64,000 nt of DNA from Vibrio mytili (lineage in GTDB: Bacteria; Pseudomonadota; Gammaproteobacteria; Enterobacterales; Vibrionaceae), in contig NZ_JXOK01000004.1 in the NCBI RefSeq assembly GCF_000830505.1, positions 305,062-369,061 on the forward strand. Reading direction: 5' to 3'. The position numbers were made by a program, and so were the translations under genes. Of the stretch, positions 1-9,825 are shown piece by piece. Under the pieces are notes generated by a model. The model saw only the letters and a program-made list of their open reading frames with translations, was not told the DNA's origin and ran no database searches. Within the stretch, counting starts at the first letter, position 1, and every line of letters starts with the position of its first letter.

Positions 1-120
1 AGCCCAAGCGATGACTTGTGCCAGGGAATAATCTCGAATATTAATATTTCGAACCGTGTGGAAGTAAATTTTCCACAACGAATGAGCGTCTGATTCTGCA
101 TACTTTCGGATTTTTATCAT
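1..120 (-). CDS. GNAT-family N-acetyltransferase (N-terminal part only, runs off the left edge)
   Basis: Reading leftwards from an ATG at 120 there are 40 uninterrupted codons to the window edge. The peptide begins MIKIRKYAESDAHSLWKIY and continues with HTVRNINIRDYS and AQVIAWA. This is the usual N-terminus of a small GNAT acetyltransferase: a beta strand, 'R.Y..SDA..LW..Y..TVR.IN..DYS..Q..AWA'. The acetyl-CoA-binding motif A would lie outside the window. The substrate cannot be inferred from this part. It is too short for a standard ORF-length cut-off and is easily missed. Family assignment is by recognition of the N-terminal pattern. Confidence 0.7.
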   Translation of the reverse strand, partial: MIKIRKYAESDAHSLWKIYFHTVRNINIRDYSLAQVIAWA

Positions 121-222
121 TCTAGTGTCTCCGCTATTCAGCTAACGTACGAAGCAACTATCAACTTTTAATATGTAAGAACCTTTCTTGCATCCCCAAT
201 GACTTGTCTGGAATCGAAGTCC

Positions 223-480
223 ATGGGCAGCAATATCGAACTTAGCTATCTACTGTCCTAAAACCTAAACATCAACCCAATAGAGCTGCTTTGGAACGTA
301 ATGGAAGAACAAATCAGAAACATTGTTTACTGCAAAAACAATCGATCTTTTGAAGCCACTAGTCACCGCTGTATCACTGAGCTCCTTCCATAGGGCGTAG
401 GCTCTATAGCATCTCGTATTTTCTATAATGGTCAGGTGCTCAACTCTGCATACGACGTTTTTCAAGATGGACGAGTATAA
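223..480 (+). pseudogene. Decayed 3' end of an IS630-family transposase
   Basis: One reading frame from 223 to the stop at 478-480 reads SNIELSYLLS, stop, NLNINPIELLWNVMEEQIRN, then CKNNRSFEATS, a second stop, and ASRIFYNGQVLNSA. This corresponds to the C-terminal DDE region of IS630-type transposases (family pattern 'Y.PPYSP.LNPIE..W..M.....N..F....EF', ending 'RI..NFQVL'). Two in-frame stops and the absence of the upstream catalytic part show it is a relic. Terminal inverted repeats were not located. It sits in a stretch of low gene density, in keeping with an insertion-prone segment. Confidence 0.7.
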
Positions 481-612
481 TCCATGATCACAGTATTTTG
501 GCCAAAAATCACATTGTTCCCTATTAAGATTTTGTCATACGCACAGATGAAATCCTTATAAAAGTTTAATATAACATCAATCCGTTAACTTAGTAAAAAA
601 TACAAATAAAAA

Positions 613-1068
613 CTACAAGATAAATAAAAACACATAAAAGTTATGAAAAGAGTGAGGAAGTATCATAGAAAATACAGCATTGACATTGCCATATTCTTTG
701 TATTTGAAATATAACATAGAATAAATAAAAAAAGCCACAAAGGCAACCGCAAAAAAAACATAGCTATATATTCCATCTAACAAGGTTGAATGAAGACCTC
801 CCCATAAAAAACCAAGAAGTATACTAGCTACTATTTTCTTAAAAAATAAACCGAATATTAATAGAACAAAAAATGAGATGATACTTTCTACAATCGGAGC
901 AAGAATAACAAAATGTAAAAATTGTATATTGTTTCCACTTGCACTCTCACTCTCCAACCCAAGAAACCAATTAATTAAAATCTGTACAAAAACTACCAAA
1001 ACAAATGTAAATATTGATACCATAAGTAGTTCAAAAAGATACCACCTATTAAAAAAAATCTTCTTCAT
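613..1068 (-). CDS. Small integral membrane protein, possibly CPBP (ABI)-like
   Basis: A 151-residue, strongly hydrophobic protein with about four or five membrane segments (around residues 12-34, 50-75, 78-90, 98-118 and 130-150). Three short stretches resemble the CPBP intramembrane-protease motifs in the right order: PIVES near residue 58, WGGLHS near 89 and a C-terminal HSFHN. Motif 1 has only one Glu instead of EExxxR, so catalytic activity is doubtful. The DNA is AT-rich compared with the neighbours, which suits an acquired gene. It lies downstream of the HlyC-like gene on the same strand, 170 bp away. Function is not known; the family call is tentative. Confidence 0.5.
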   Translation of the reverse strand: MKKIFFNRWYLFELLMVSIFTFVLVVFVQILINWFLGLESESASGNNIQFLHFVILAPIVESIISFFVLLIFGLFFKKIVASILLGFLWGGLHSTLLDGIYSYVFFAVAFVAFFIYSMLYFKYKEYGNVNAVFSMILPHSFHNFYVFLFIL

Positions 1069-1238
1069 TTGTTTACCTCAATAAGCTTATAGTAGTCATG
1101 TTTTTCTCATCCCAAGGTATCATCCTTATTTCCTAGCTATAAAAACATATGAGCACCTTCACATCACAACCATAAATACAAACTGTACCTAAATATGGGG
1201 TATTGTCCGCACCTACTCGCTTGTACGTTTTTAATAGT

Positions 1239-1748
1239 TCAGAACCCATAAATACTCCGTTTATTCGTTCTGATAATATTTCCCTGACTATCTCGGATGC
1301 AAATATTGCATTCCTTTCTATTTATTTCCGTAGACGAGGTGATGAATCTATAAAGAGCTCTTAATTGACTTATATTATTTTTTTCAACATACCAGTCCAC
1401 AACTATTAAATGATTTCCTTCATTCCAATTCATTGGCTTTAGTGAAAATCTAGACTGTGTCATATACTTATCTAATGTCGATGAGTCGACCCAAGCCCAT
1501 ATTACATAACCTGTAAAATCAATATCACTGGATAACTTCAAAAATTTATATTGCCTATGAATCACCGCAGGTTTTATCCAATGCATGAATGAAGCTAAAT
1601 TCAATCCTCTACGTGTATTGCATTTAGACATTATCTCTAGAAATTGGCCAATCTCATGGGTGACTTCGACTTTTGATAACGGTCCATAGGGGAACTGAGT
1701 TATTTGGCTATTTCGAAAGGAAACGGGCTTGCTCTTCATGAAAGTCAT
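1239..1748 (-). CDS. HlyC-like toxin-activating lysine acyltransferase homologue, catalytic His replaced
   Basis: A 169-residue protein. Residues 34-67 align without gaps to HlyC residues 11-44 as I recall that sequence, sharing Gly34, Arg47, Phe54, the PAV/PAI element at 60-62 and Gln66-Tyr67. Further on it keeps the 'GY..WAW' block near 80-86 and the VDW motif at 117-119, whose Asp matches HlyC Asp92. HlyC-type enzymes move an acyl chain from acyl carrier protein to a lysine of an RTX protoxin using a His-Asp pair. Here the position of HlyC His23 is Arg46, so normal catalysis is unlikely. No RTX toxin gene is adjacent; the RTX protein at the right end is 61 kb away and of another class. Start may be Met1 or Met4. 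Confidence 0.6.
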   Translation of the reverse strand: MTFMKSKPVSFRNSQITQFPYGPLSKVEVTHEIGQFLEIMSKCNTRRGLNLASFMHWIKPAVIHRQYKFLKLSSDIDFTGYVIWAWVDSSTLDKYMTQSRFSLKPMNWNEGNHLIVVDWYVEKNNISQLRALYRFITSSTEINRKECNICIRDSQGNIIRTNKRSIYGF

Positions 1749-2282
1749 TAATAAATGTTATTTATCGTTCGTATTAGAAAAACTCAAACTGAATTGGAAT
1801 TCCATACATCCTCAATAGACCTTTGATTCAGAATGCTATAAAAATGTAATAACAAACATAATTTTTACACGTTACAATAATATCCATCGCATTTTAGTAT
1901 GATTTAGGTGCCCCACATCATAAACCACCCGGCCCTCAAAACATGCGTATAAGACGTTTATATTCCATGATTTCCAATGATAAGAGCACAGCCTTCAGAT
2001 AACATTCTATACCCTCCATTTACGGTCTGATAATCTCAACTTCTTGAATAAAGAATAGGCTTAGGATAAGCGCTTTATAAAGCTCAGAGCAAAAGACTCT
2101 GACTTCTACCGCCCTCACCTCCATGCTCTAACAACCGAAATAAAGACACAAGGTCCCCGCACTGGAGATGAGTAAATAGCAAAATGATTGCACGCAGAAC
2201 CTACTCAACAGAACCCTGCGCTGGACACATTAAGGGGATGAGTTAATAAGTCTCTTCCTGCTCTAAGTCTTCAAATGTCACT
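1749..2282. other. Intergenic stretch without a recognised gene
   Basis: About 530 bp between the HlyC-like gene and the LysR gene. I see no convincing reading frame, RNA gene, attC site or terminal inverted repeat. It adjoins the low-density, AT-rich left part of the window and may contain decayed sequence. Confidence 0.5.
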
Positions 2283-3179
2283 TTACTGCTGATCGGGCGT
2301 AACGCCGTTCAACAAATTATTGATAACCGACATATTGAAATGCCTCTTAGTGGTGATAGCGTAAAAGCATTCACTGACCGAGTCTAAGCTAAGGTAGTTT
2401 TTTAACAAGCCGGATTCTATTTCGTCTTGAACCACGACTTCCGGCACGACTGCCAATCCTTCTACATCCCGTGCCAAAAGACGCAACATCGCCATATCAT
2501 CGACCTCTGCATAAGGGGTGACCGTGATGCCGTGCTGCTCACAGAATAAGTCGAATTGCAGGCGTATATCGTTACTTGGCCCTGGTACTAATAGATTGAC
2601 TTGGTCTAACTGTTGCGGCAGAGAAAGTGCTTGTAGCGCAGGATTATTGGGCCCCACCAAGCAAACTTGTTGCTGGGCAATCAGTCTACATCGCCAAGGC
2701 CGTGATGAGTCGCTTGCAACCGGTTGATTTGATAGTACTAGATCCAGTTTATGCATTTGTAACTGCTCAAGCAAAGCCTCTTGGGTTGAGGAGTGCAGTA
2801 TTAGGCGAATATTCTTTTTGCCTAAGACCGGACGGAGAAAATTTTCTTGGAAGTTACGCGATAAGGTAGCAACGGCGCCAATGCGCAATTGCTGAACGCG
2901 CGACATTTCGCCGCTATCCAGAATGGACAGCAGTTCGCCGCTGAGATTAAAGATACTATCGGCGTACTCCAATACTAAATACCCGGTCGCTGTCAGTTGT
3001 AAACTGCGCCCCTGCCGAACAAATAACATCTCGCCTAGGTGCTCTTCTAACTGACGTATTTGCGCTGAAAGCGCTGATTGCGACACGTTAAGCATCTTTG
3101 CAGAACGAGTTAAATGCCCTTCTTTGGCAACCGTCCAAAAATAACGTAAGTGGTGGAAATTCAGTGAGCGTATTTTCAT
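2283..3179 (-). CDS. LysR-family regulator (NhaR-like subgroup), divergent from dabBA
   Basis: A 298-residue LysR-type regulator. The N-terminal winged helix-turn-helix covers about residues 6-65 (HHLRYFWTVAKEGHLTRSA, then SQSALSAQIRQLEEHLG), followed by the linker helix and an effector-binding domain of two periplasmic-binding-like lobes. The HHLRYFW..A.EG start is typical of the NhaR branch. It is divergent from the DabB/DabA genes with 110 bp between the start codons, the classic arrangement for a LysR protein that controls its neighbour. LysR genes accompany DAB operons in other bacteria. I infer that it senses carbon limitation, CO2 or bicarbonate status, but nothing in the sequence names the ligand. 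Confidence 0.9.
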   Translation of the reverse strand: MKIRSLNFHHLRYFWTVAKEGHLTRSAKMLNVSQSALSAQIRQLEEHLGEMLFVRQGRSLQLTATGYLVLEYADSIFNLSGELLSILDSGEMSRVQQLRIGAVATLSRNFQENFLRPVLGKKNIRLILHSSTQEALLEQLQMHKLDLVLSNQPVASDSSRPWRCRLIAQQQVCLVGPNNPALQALSLPQQLDQVNLLVPGPSNDIRLQFDLFCEQHGITVTPYAEVDDMAMLRLLARDVEGLAVVPEVVVQDEIESGLLKNYLSLDSVSECFYAITTKRHFNMSVINNLLNGVTPDQQ

Positions 3180-3289
3180 TGTTCTGTTTTTTAGAACGAT
3201 TTGTGAATAATTAACTATTTTACATATTTATTACTCGTCAGCAAAATACTTCTCACAATAATCATAATCCTTGTGAGGAGAAATATAAG

Positions 3290-4825
3290 GTGTCAGACCT
3301 GTTTACCTTTTGGTTTTTACCCGCGATTTTTTCTGCGGCAGCTGCATTGTCGTGGCTACCGAGAGTCGGAACGTGGCGCGTCGCGAAGTGGGCCACTGCA
3401 ATTGCTGTGCTTACTTCAGGAGTCACCGCTTTAACCGAGTTGTATCGCTACTTAGCCAACGGAGAAAGCCAAGACTCACTTGGTTTAATTATGGCTTTAC
3501 TTGTTTCATTATTAAGCTGGGTCATCGTTCGATTTTCTGCAAATTATCTTGAAGGAGAATCGGGGCAACACCGATTTGTCAGATCCATGTTGTTTACACT
3601 GGCCTGCGTCGCATTGTTAGTAACCAGTCAAAGTCTTTTGGTCATTGCAGTGGCTTGGTCTGCGACCAGTATTGGCATGCATTCTTTGTTGACCTTTTAT
3701 CCTCAGCGAAAATCAGCCCAGCTGGTTGCACACAAAAAGTTTATTGTGAGCCGATTGGCCGATTTGTGTTTGATTGTCGCGATGGTATTGGTCTATCAGG
3801 ATGTGGGGAGTTGGCAGCTTGATCAGATCAATCAGTACTTGGCCACTCAAGGTGTAATGGGCTCGCTTAACCTAGTCGCAGTGCTGTTTGCTATCGCTGC
3901 AATTCTTAAAACCGCACAGTTGCCTCTGCACGGTTGGTTAATTCAAGTCATGGAAGCCCCCACTCCAGTTTCTGCTTTGTTGCATGCTGGTGTCGTGAAT
4001 ATGGGCGGCTTCGTCCTGATTCGAATCGCTGACTTGATAGGCCTTGCGAGTGTCGCTCAATGGTTATTGATTATTGTGGGTAGCTTAACCGCATTGCTTG
4101 CGGGGTTGGTAATGATGACGCGTATTAGTATCAAAGTACGCTTGGCTTGGTCGACCTGTGCGCAAATGGGCTTTATGTTAATGGAAATAGGCTTAGGTCT
4201 TTACGAGTTGGCATTACTCCACCTGGTCGCTCATTCACTCTACAAGGCACACGCTTTCTTAAGCTCTGGACAAGCGGTGCAACATACCTTCAATGAGCGG
4301 CTTCAAGGTCGATTTCGCATGGTCTCAACGAGTGCTTTGTTGTTGGCGCCGATAGTATCAGCAGCCATCATTGTCACCTCTTTGCTCGGTTGGCAATGGA
4401 TGACGGAGGAAATTGAACTCGCACCTGTGGTCATAGTGATTTTAGCTTTTGGCTTTGCCCCTTTACTGTGGTCGGTTTCAAGTTGGTCGTTAGCACTGGT
4501 GTCTGTTGCGCGAATAGCATTATTGACCCAAGCCTATTTGCTGTTTCACCTACTTTTTGCTCAAGCGATCAGCAGCCAGCCGTTCGACAACTTTATGGCA
4601 ACTAGCCTGGTAATGGGCGTATTTTCAATACTTTATTTAACGCAAGGTATCGTCGGCTTGTGTTCTCATCACCCTCTCATCGCCAGATTATATAGTTGGG
4701 CGTATCACGGTTTTTTCCTGGATGAAACCTTCACCCGCTTAACCTTTAAATATTGGCCCGCTCGTTTTAACGCTAGCCAAGCACAAACATGGTATTACGA
4801 CAAAATCGTCAGTGGGAGCTCTAAT
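3290..4825 (+). CDS. dabB: DabB, membrane subunit of the DAB inorganic-carbon transporter
   Basis: A NuoL/MrpA-like proton-translocating membrane protein of about 512 residues that partners DabA to accumulate bicarbonate. Start is GTG with GAGGAG nine bases upstream. The central proton-channel region is recognisable: KTAQLPLHGWLIQVMEAP followed by PVSALLHAGVVNMGGF, with key Lys and Glu of the antiporter-like fold, within about 14 hydrophobic segments. Complex I genes are absent and DabA follows directly, so it is not a respiratory subunit. In this sequence the frame has no stop and reads straight into DabA (the open frame ends at 6538). One extra G in the GGG at 4814-4816 would give a stop (TAA) one base before the DabA ATG, so the apparent fusion may be an indel artefact. 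Confidence 0.85.
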
Positions 4826-7227
4826 ATGAATGTCAAACCATCAAAAGCCGTTGACTTGAGCACGGTGGTTGCTCAAGTATGCCAACGCATCACACCCAAC
4901 TGGCCACTAGACCAAATGATAGCGGTGAGCCCTTATTGGCATCGGATTAATCAACCCTTCAGTCTCGTTGCTGCTTCGCTAGAAAAACAAGCGGGCTCGC
5001 CCATGAGTATGAAGGGGGAGGTGTATTTAGCGCGCTGGCAACACGGTGAGATCACTGAAGGACATTTACTGAGAGCGAATCAAGAGTTTGGTGATCGTTT
5101 TACCATTAGAGAGCTTGTTGATAGTCTCTCAGCCAATCAAACAGAATTAACGCCTGCCCCATTGCATTGTGACGCGTTGGATAGCCAGCGCGACTTGTCT
5201 CACCAGCCTGCGTGGTGCGATACGATTACCACGCAAATTTCCCAATTTTGCGCCGCGTATTTTGATGATTCATTATCAGATTGGAAAGCAGACAATACTC
5301 AAGGCCTCTACGCGAGCTGGCGTTCGGCGATCGAGCAGGACTATAGTGTCGCTCTGCTGATGAAATCAAAACAGATCAACACCCGGGCAAAGCAATTACC
5401 AGATGATAGCTTTACGGCAATAGATTGGGTACTCGATAAACTTTTATTGAATGAAAGTGATTACAAGCATTACTTAGAAGCGTGTTTATTGAGAATCAAC
5501 GGCTGGGCGTCTTGGTGCGCATATCTCAACTGGCAAGCCAATTTTAAGCAACAAACTACCGATTATTTACAAGATTTGTTGGCAATTAGGCTCTGCTGGG
5601 AATGGTTGATTCTCGATTCTGCTCGCCCGATAGAGATGCTTTGGCAGCGTCAATGGAAACACCACTACGCCATGCCGAGCCAAAACCAACCGTTGATGAT
5701 TTGGCAGCGCGCTGATGAAATTCGCTATCAAAGTCATTTGTTCAACGCCTTAAAGCAAAGTCACGCTAATCGTCCAGAAAAAGCGCAAATCGAGGCACAA
5801 GTTGCGTTTTGTATTGATGTACGCTCAGAAGTCATTCGTCGTCACCTAGAAGCACGTTCTGATAAAATAGCAACGCTTGGTTTTGCGGGCTTTTTTGGTA
5901 TGCCAATCAGCTACAACCCAATTGGTACCAATGTTCATCGGCCTCAATTGCCAGGGCTTCTGGCCCCACAAATGCAAGTATCTGAGTGTTGTGACGCGCA
6001 TGAACAGCAACATGCTTTGGTCAAGCAACGCAAACAGCAACTTAAGCGCGGGCAAAGTTGGCAACCGTTCCATCGTCAACCTGGTGCAGCGTTTACTTTG
6101 GTTGAATCAACGGGTCTGAGCTATATCACTCAGTTGGTGAAGCGTGCGTTACCGCTCCGCTCTGGTGCCAGTGTCAATAGTGAGAGTGATATTGCTTGTT
6201 CAGTACCCAAATTATCAGCTGAGGTGTCTCTTGAGCAACGAACCCAATTAGCGGCAGACATTCTCACCGGCATGGGGCTTACTCAACAACAAGCACGTCT
6301 AGTTGTCTTGGTCGGACACGGAGCACAGACTGAGAATAACCCCCAACAGGCGGGATTGGATTGCGGAGCTTGTTGTGGTCAGAGTGGCGAAGTGAACGCT
6401 AGAGCTGCGGCTGCGCTACTGAACGAACCAAAAGTTAGGCTGCAACTAGCAACATGGGAATTGAGGTTTCGAGTGAGACATGGTTTATGGCTGGGTTACA
6501 TAATACCACCACTGAAAATGTCGAACTGCTCGATGTAAGACTGGTGCCAGAAACGCATCAAGCTGACATCGCCAAGCTACGTCAAAAGTTCGATCAGGCC
6601 AGTATCGCTGCTCGTCGGGAACGAGCCCCTGGGATAGGTATCAGTGTTAACAACGTAGACGATAGTAAGCTTGCAAAAGCCTTTGCCATCCGAGCTAATG
6701 ATTGGTCACAGACTCGGCCTGAGTGGGGACTTACCAATAATGCTGCGTTTATTATTGCTCCTCGTTGGCGCAGTCGAGATGTCAATTTAGAAGGGCGCGT
6801 GTTTATGCATGAGTACGATCCAAACCAAGACCAAACAGGTGAAGTACTAGAGAAGATCATGACCGCACCTATGTTGGTAACACACTGGATCAATATGCAA
6901 TATTTTGCCTCTAGCGTAGATAACTTTAGATACGGTAGCGGTAACAAAACCTTGCACAACGTGGTTGGTGGACACATTGGTTTATTTGAAGGCAATGGCG
7001 GCGACTTACGTAATGGTCTAGCTCTTCAATCAGTGCACGATGGTCAAGATTGGCGTCATCAACCATTGAGACTGACCGTAATCATTGATGCACCGAGAGC
7101 CGCTATCCAAGGCGTGATTGATGCGCACCAAACCGTCAGGTATTTGGTCGATAACCAGTGGCTCTATTTGGCTCGTTTCGGTGAAAACGGCATTGAGCAA
7201 TATCGAAACAGTGACTGGATCGATTAG
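4826..7227 (+). CDS. dabA: DabA (DUF2309/UPF0753), zinc carbonic-anhydrase-like subunit; frame broken near 6454
   Basis: DabA is the cytoplasmic, beta-carbonic-anhydrase-like partner of DabB. Together they are thought to hydrate CO2 vectorially and build up bicarbonate. The proposed zinc ligands are present: Cys and Asp in FCIDVRSEVIRRH (codons near 5810 and 5816), His in VGHGAQTENNP (6317) and Cys in GLDCGACCGQSGE (6362). The ATG at 4826 starts MNVKPSKAVDL. The first frame stops at 6538 after a nonsense tail, and the true C-terminus resumes at 6454 as MGIEVSSETWFMAGLHNTTT to 7227. Restoring one base at about 6450-6454 gives about 800 residues, the normal family length. Vibrio cholerae has a characterised DAB. 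No other inorganic-carbon gene is adjacent. Confidence 0.85.
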
Positions 7228-7261
7228 ACGTCGTTTAATGATACTGACTAAGCGTTAGAGC

Positions 7262-7400
7262 CCATTGATCTTTCGGGGGTTAACTGTTGTTCGGATAGGA
7301 ACGCCTAATCAAAAGCGTTTTAGACAAGGTAATTCGATTGAGCCTAGTTATTCTAAGTCAATGAGGCTAAACACTTTTACCCGAAACCGTTGGGCAGCGA
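7262..7400. repeat. Diverged copy of the MITE-like element found at 26661-26944
   Basis: The stretch shares ordered blocks with the intact element: TTCGGATagGaACGCCTAaT, CAAAAGCGTTTTA, GAGCCTAGTtATTCTAAG and CCGAAaCCgTtGGGCAGCG (lower case marks differences). The left terminal repeat is degraded (TTGATCTTTCGGGGGTTAA) and the right end is missing. It lies just downstream of dabA. No protein is encoded; small frames here are chance. Confidence 0.6.
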
Positions 7401-7463
7401 CAAATGCTCGGAGAACTTGCTGTGGCTGGGGCCAATTATGGTTCCAGCCACACGCTCAATAAT

Positions 7464-8252
7464 TTACAACAACCGATTCTTATATTGCTCTGGTGTGACA
7501 CCGGAGTATTTCTTAAACATTGCGATAAAAGGACTGGCTTGGTTATACCCCAACGTCAGCGCAACTTCTTTGACAGTTTGACCTTTGCGCAAAAGCTCCA
7601 TTGAGTGTAAGTACCGAACGCGTAGTCGCCATTCAGTAAAACTCATGCCTAACTCACTTTGACAGTGGCGAGCCAAGGTTCTCTCTGTGGTGTGCACTTT
7701 TTCCGCCCATTCCGACAAGCTAATGTCATCGGTAGGCGATTCTTCTACGGCTTTCAGTATTGGCTGCAAATACTTGTTATCTGTCGTTGGTAAAAAATGG
7801 TGTTCAACTTCTTGTTTGGCTAATTGGTCGAGCAACACTTGCACTAAGCGTTTATCTTCGTCGCTTTGCGCTACATTGATATCACGCTGACGAAAATCCT
7901 CAATGATTGCAGACGTGATTGGAGTAACTTTGATCAAGCTAGTCTTCGTTGGGAAATGAGAAGTCAGCTCGGGGGCAATATTGAGTGAGCAGTATTCGAT
8001 TGGTTTACGGTTGTAACTGGTATGGCGAATTCCAGCTGGCACCCAGATAGCCAAATGTGGCGGCGCTAAGAAGCGTTTATCTTCTGCATCCATTTCTAAA
8101 ATTCCACCGCTAATCAATTGGACTTGTCCCCACGGGTGACTATGAACACGCGTTTCTGTGTTAGATAAAAACGCGTCGAAGTTCATAAACACTTCCGATG
8201 GCGCACGGTCAATGGTTAAAGATGGATGAAGATTTCTCGGACTCTTTTTCAA
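7464..8252 (-). CDS. AraC-family regulator with N-terminal cupin domain
   Basis: A 262-residue transcription regulator. Residues about 20-100 form a cupin sensor (HSHPWGQVQLISGGILEM, then PAGIRHTSYNR). Residues about 160-262 are the double helix-turn-helix: TERTLARHCQSELGMSF and VKEVALTLGYNQASPFIAMF, ending KKYSGVTPEQYK. The layout matches the NimR/YdfF-type group of AraC proteins, which often control a neighbouring efflux pump, but no transporter adjoins here. It is convergent with dabA and tail-to-head with the aminotransferase terminator region upstream. The controlled gene and ligand are unknown. Confidence 0.88.
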   Translation of the reverse strand: MKKSPRNLHPSLTIDRAPSEVFMNFDAFLSNTETRVHSHPWGQVQLISGGILEMDAEDKRFLAPPHLAIWVPAGIRHTSYNRKPIEYCSLNIAPELTSHFPTKTSLIKVTPITSAIIEDFRQRDINVAQSDEDKRLVQVLLDQLAKQEVEHHFLPTTDNKYLQPILKAVEESPTDDISLSEWAEKVHTTERTLARHCQSELGMSFTEWRLRVRYLHSMELLRKGQTVKEVALTLGYNQASPFIAMFKKYSGVTPEQYKNRLL

Positions 8253-8504
8253 AGTCGTGTTCCAATTCGTTATTGTGTCTTTCTGAGGATACTTTTCATT
8301 ATAAAGATCAGCCAGACGCTCGTCATTAATTATTGTTCATTAAGGGCCGTTACTTCTTCGCTCCCGCATTTAATGCGAAGGCTTAGTACGAAAACGTTTA
8401 TCGTTTATATCGGTAAACTGACGTTGTAAACCGTTACTGGCAGGCCTTCAGAAGGTGGGGGAACACGTTGGGATTTTCTAGCCCTAAGCAAGTTGAAAAG
8501 CGAA
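8253..8504. other. Intergenic region upstream of the AraC gene
   Basis: About 250 bp between the AraC start and the terminator of the aminotransferase. It should hold the AraC promoter. I see no gene in it; a 67-codon frame on the plus strand (8226-8429) has no ribosome site and overlaps the AraC start. Confidence 0.5.
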
Positions 8505-8532
8505 TAAAAAACCCTAGCATAAACACTAGGGG
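8505..8532 (-). terminator. Rho-independent terminator of the aminotransferase gene
   Basis: Arms CCCTAG (8512-8517) and CTAGGG (8526-8531) flank an 8-base loop. On the minus strand the hairpin is followed by a T run (A run at 8506-8511). It lies 28 bases past the aminotransferase stop codon. Confidence 0.85.
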
Positions 8533-8559
8533 CTCGTTTTGAAAAAGATTAACGTCAAA

Positions 8560-9753
8560 CTAAACAGCAGCGAATGCCTCGGCAACTCGTTCAACATTGT
8601 GTTCATTCAAACCAGCAAGGCACATACGGCCGCTACTGATCAAATAGATCCCATGAACTTCACGGAGTGTTTCAACCGTCTCTTGAGAAAAACCGGTGTA
8701 GCTGAACATGCCTTTCTGTTTGATTAAAAAGCTGAAATCTTTTTCAGGACTCAGTTTTTTAAGTTGGTTATGCAATGTCTCTCGCATCGCAAGAATACGA
8801 CTACGCATCCCTTCCACCTCACCAAACCACTGAGCCTTTAACTCTTCAGTATTGAGCACGTTCGAAACAACAACCGCACCGTGTTTAGCTGGACTGGAGT
8901 AGTTGCGACGAACCGTTGCTTTCAACTGACCAAGAACACGAGAAGCCTCTTCATCGTTACCACAAACCACAGACAGGCCACCCACGCGCTCACCATAAAG
9001 AGAAAACGTTTTCGAGAATGAGTTGCTGACAAAACTCACTACGTCTTTTTCTAGTGCAATTTTACGAATCACATAAGCGTCTTCGACAATACCTTCACCG
9101 TACCCCTGGTAAGCCATGTCAAAGAATGGGATTAGCTTTTTCTCTTTAACGACTTCAATGACGCTGTCCCATTGCTCATTAGTGAGATCAACACCCGTTG
9201 GGTTATGGCAGCATGGGTGAAGTAACACAATACTCTCTTCTGGTAACTGTTTTAACTTTGAGACCATACCATCAAAGTCCAACATCTTCGTCTCGGGATT
9301 AAAGTACGGGTAAGTACCAACTTCCAATCCAGCACCAGCGAAGATCGCGTTGTGGTTTTCCCATGTTGGATTACTTACCCATACTTTGGAGTTAGGGAAA
9401 TAATGATTGAGAAAATCGGCACCAATCATCAATGCGCCCGATCCGCCTAGGGACTGAATTGTCGCAACTCGCTTTTCCTTTAAAGCAGGATGACTTTCAC
9501 CAAAGACTAAATCTTGAACCGCGGAACGGTATGGTGCTAGCCCCTCCATTGGCAGATAGATACAAGGCTGGCTTTCTTGTGTCGCTAATGCCTGTTTAGA
9601 AGCAGCAACGGATGGTAGCGTTGGAATATTACCATTTTCATCGTAGTACAAGCCGATACTCAAATTCACTTTTTCATAACGTTCATCAGCCATAAATTGT
9701 TCCATTAGAGACAAAATCGGGTCTCCGGCATACGCTTTTACATGATCAAGCAT
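8560..9753 (-). CDS. tyrB: Aromatic amino acid aminotransferase (TyrB/AspC class I)
   Basis: A 397-residue pyridoxal-phosphate enzyme that transfers amino groups between aromatic amino acids (and probably aspartate) and 2-oxoglutarate. Class I fold features are in place: [15 protein letters not shown] near residue 30, [12 protein letters not shown] near 180, [11 protein letters not shown] near 211, and the Schiff-base lysine Lys248 in [17 protein letters not shown]. Length equals that of E. coli TyrB/AspC. A start-proximal AGGAGAAT sits just upstream of the ATG. It is preceded on the same strand by a YitT-like membrane protein gene (72 bp gap) and an Lrp-type regulator gene, and followed by a terminator. 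Confidence 0.92.
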   Translation of the reverse strand: MLDHVKAYAGDPILSLMEQFMADERYEKVNLSIGLYYDENGNIPTLPSVAASKQALATQESQPCIYLPMEGLAPYRSAVQDLVFGESHPALKEKRVATIQSLGGSGALMIGADFLNHYFPNSKVWVSNPTWENHNAIFAGAGLEVGTYPYFNPETKMLDFDGMVSKLKQLPEESIVLLHPCCHNPTGVDLTNEQWDSVIEVVKEKKLIPFFDMAYQGYGEGIVEDAYVIRKIALEKDVVSFVSNSFSKTFSLYGERVGGLSVVCGNDEEASRVLGQLKATVRRNYSSPAKHGAVVVSNVLNTEELKAQWFGEVEGMRSRILAMRETLHNQLKKLSPEKDFSFLIKQKGMFSYTGFSQETVETLREVHGIYLISSGRMCLAGLNEHNVERVAEAFAAV

Positions 9754-9825
9754 TTACATTCTCCTTGTTAATTATTTTCCTTGGGTTTGCACCAGTAACA
9801 GCGCGCTGAAGCCACCATCTTGCCG

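Noticed and set aside
265..465. 66-codon minus-strand frame
   Set aside because: It is the antisense of the decayed IS630 transposase, whose plus-strand frame carries the recognisable motifs.
1..2282. Integron gene-cassette array
   Set aside because: No attC-like palindromes were found between the small genes.
3290..4825. NuoL subunit of respiratory complex I
   Set aside because: No other nuo genes are present and DabA follows immediately, so the NuoL-like protein is DabB.
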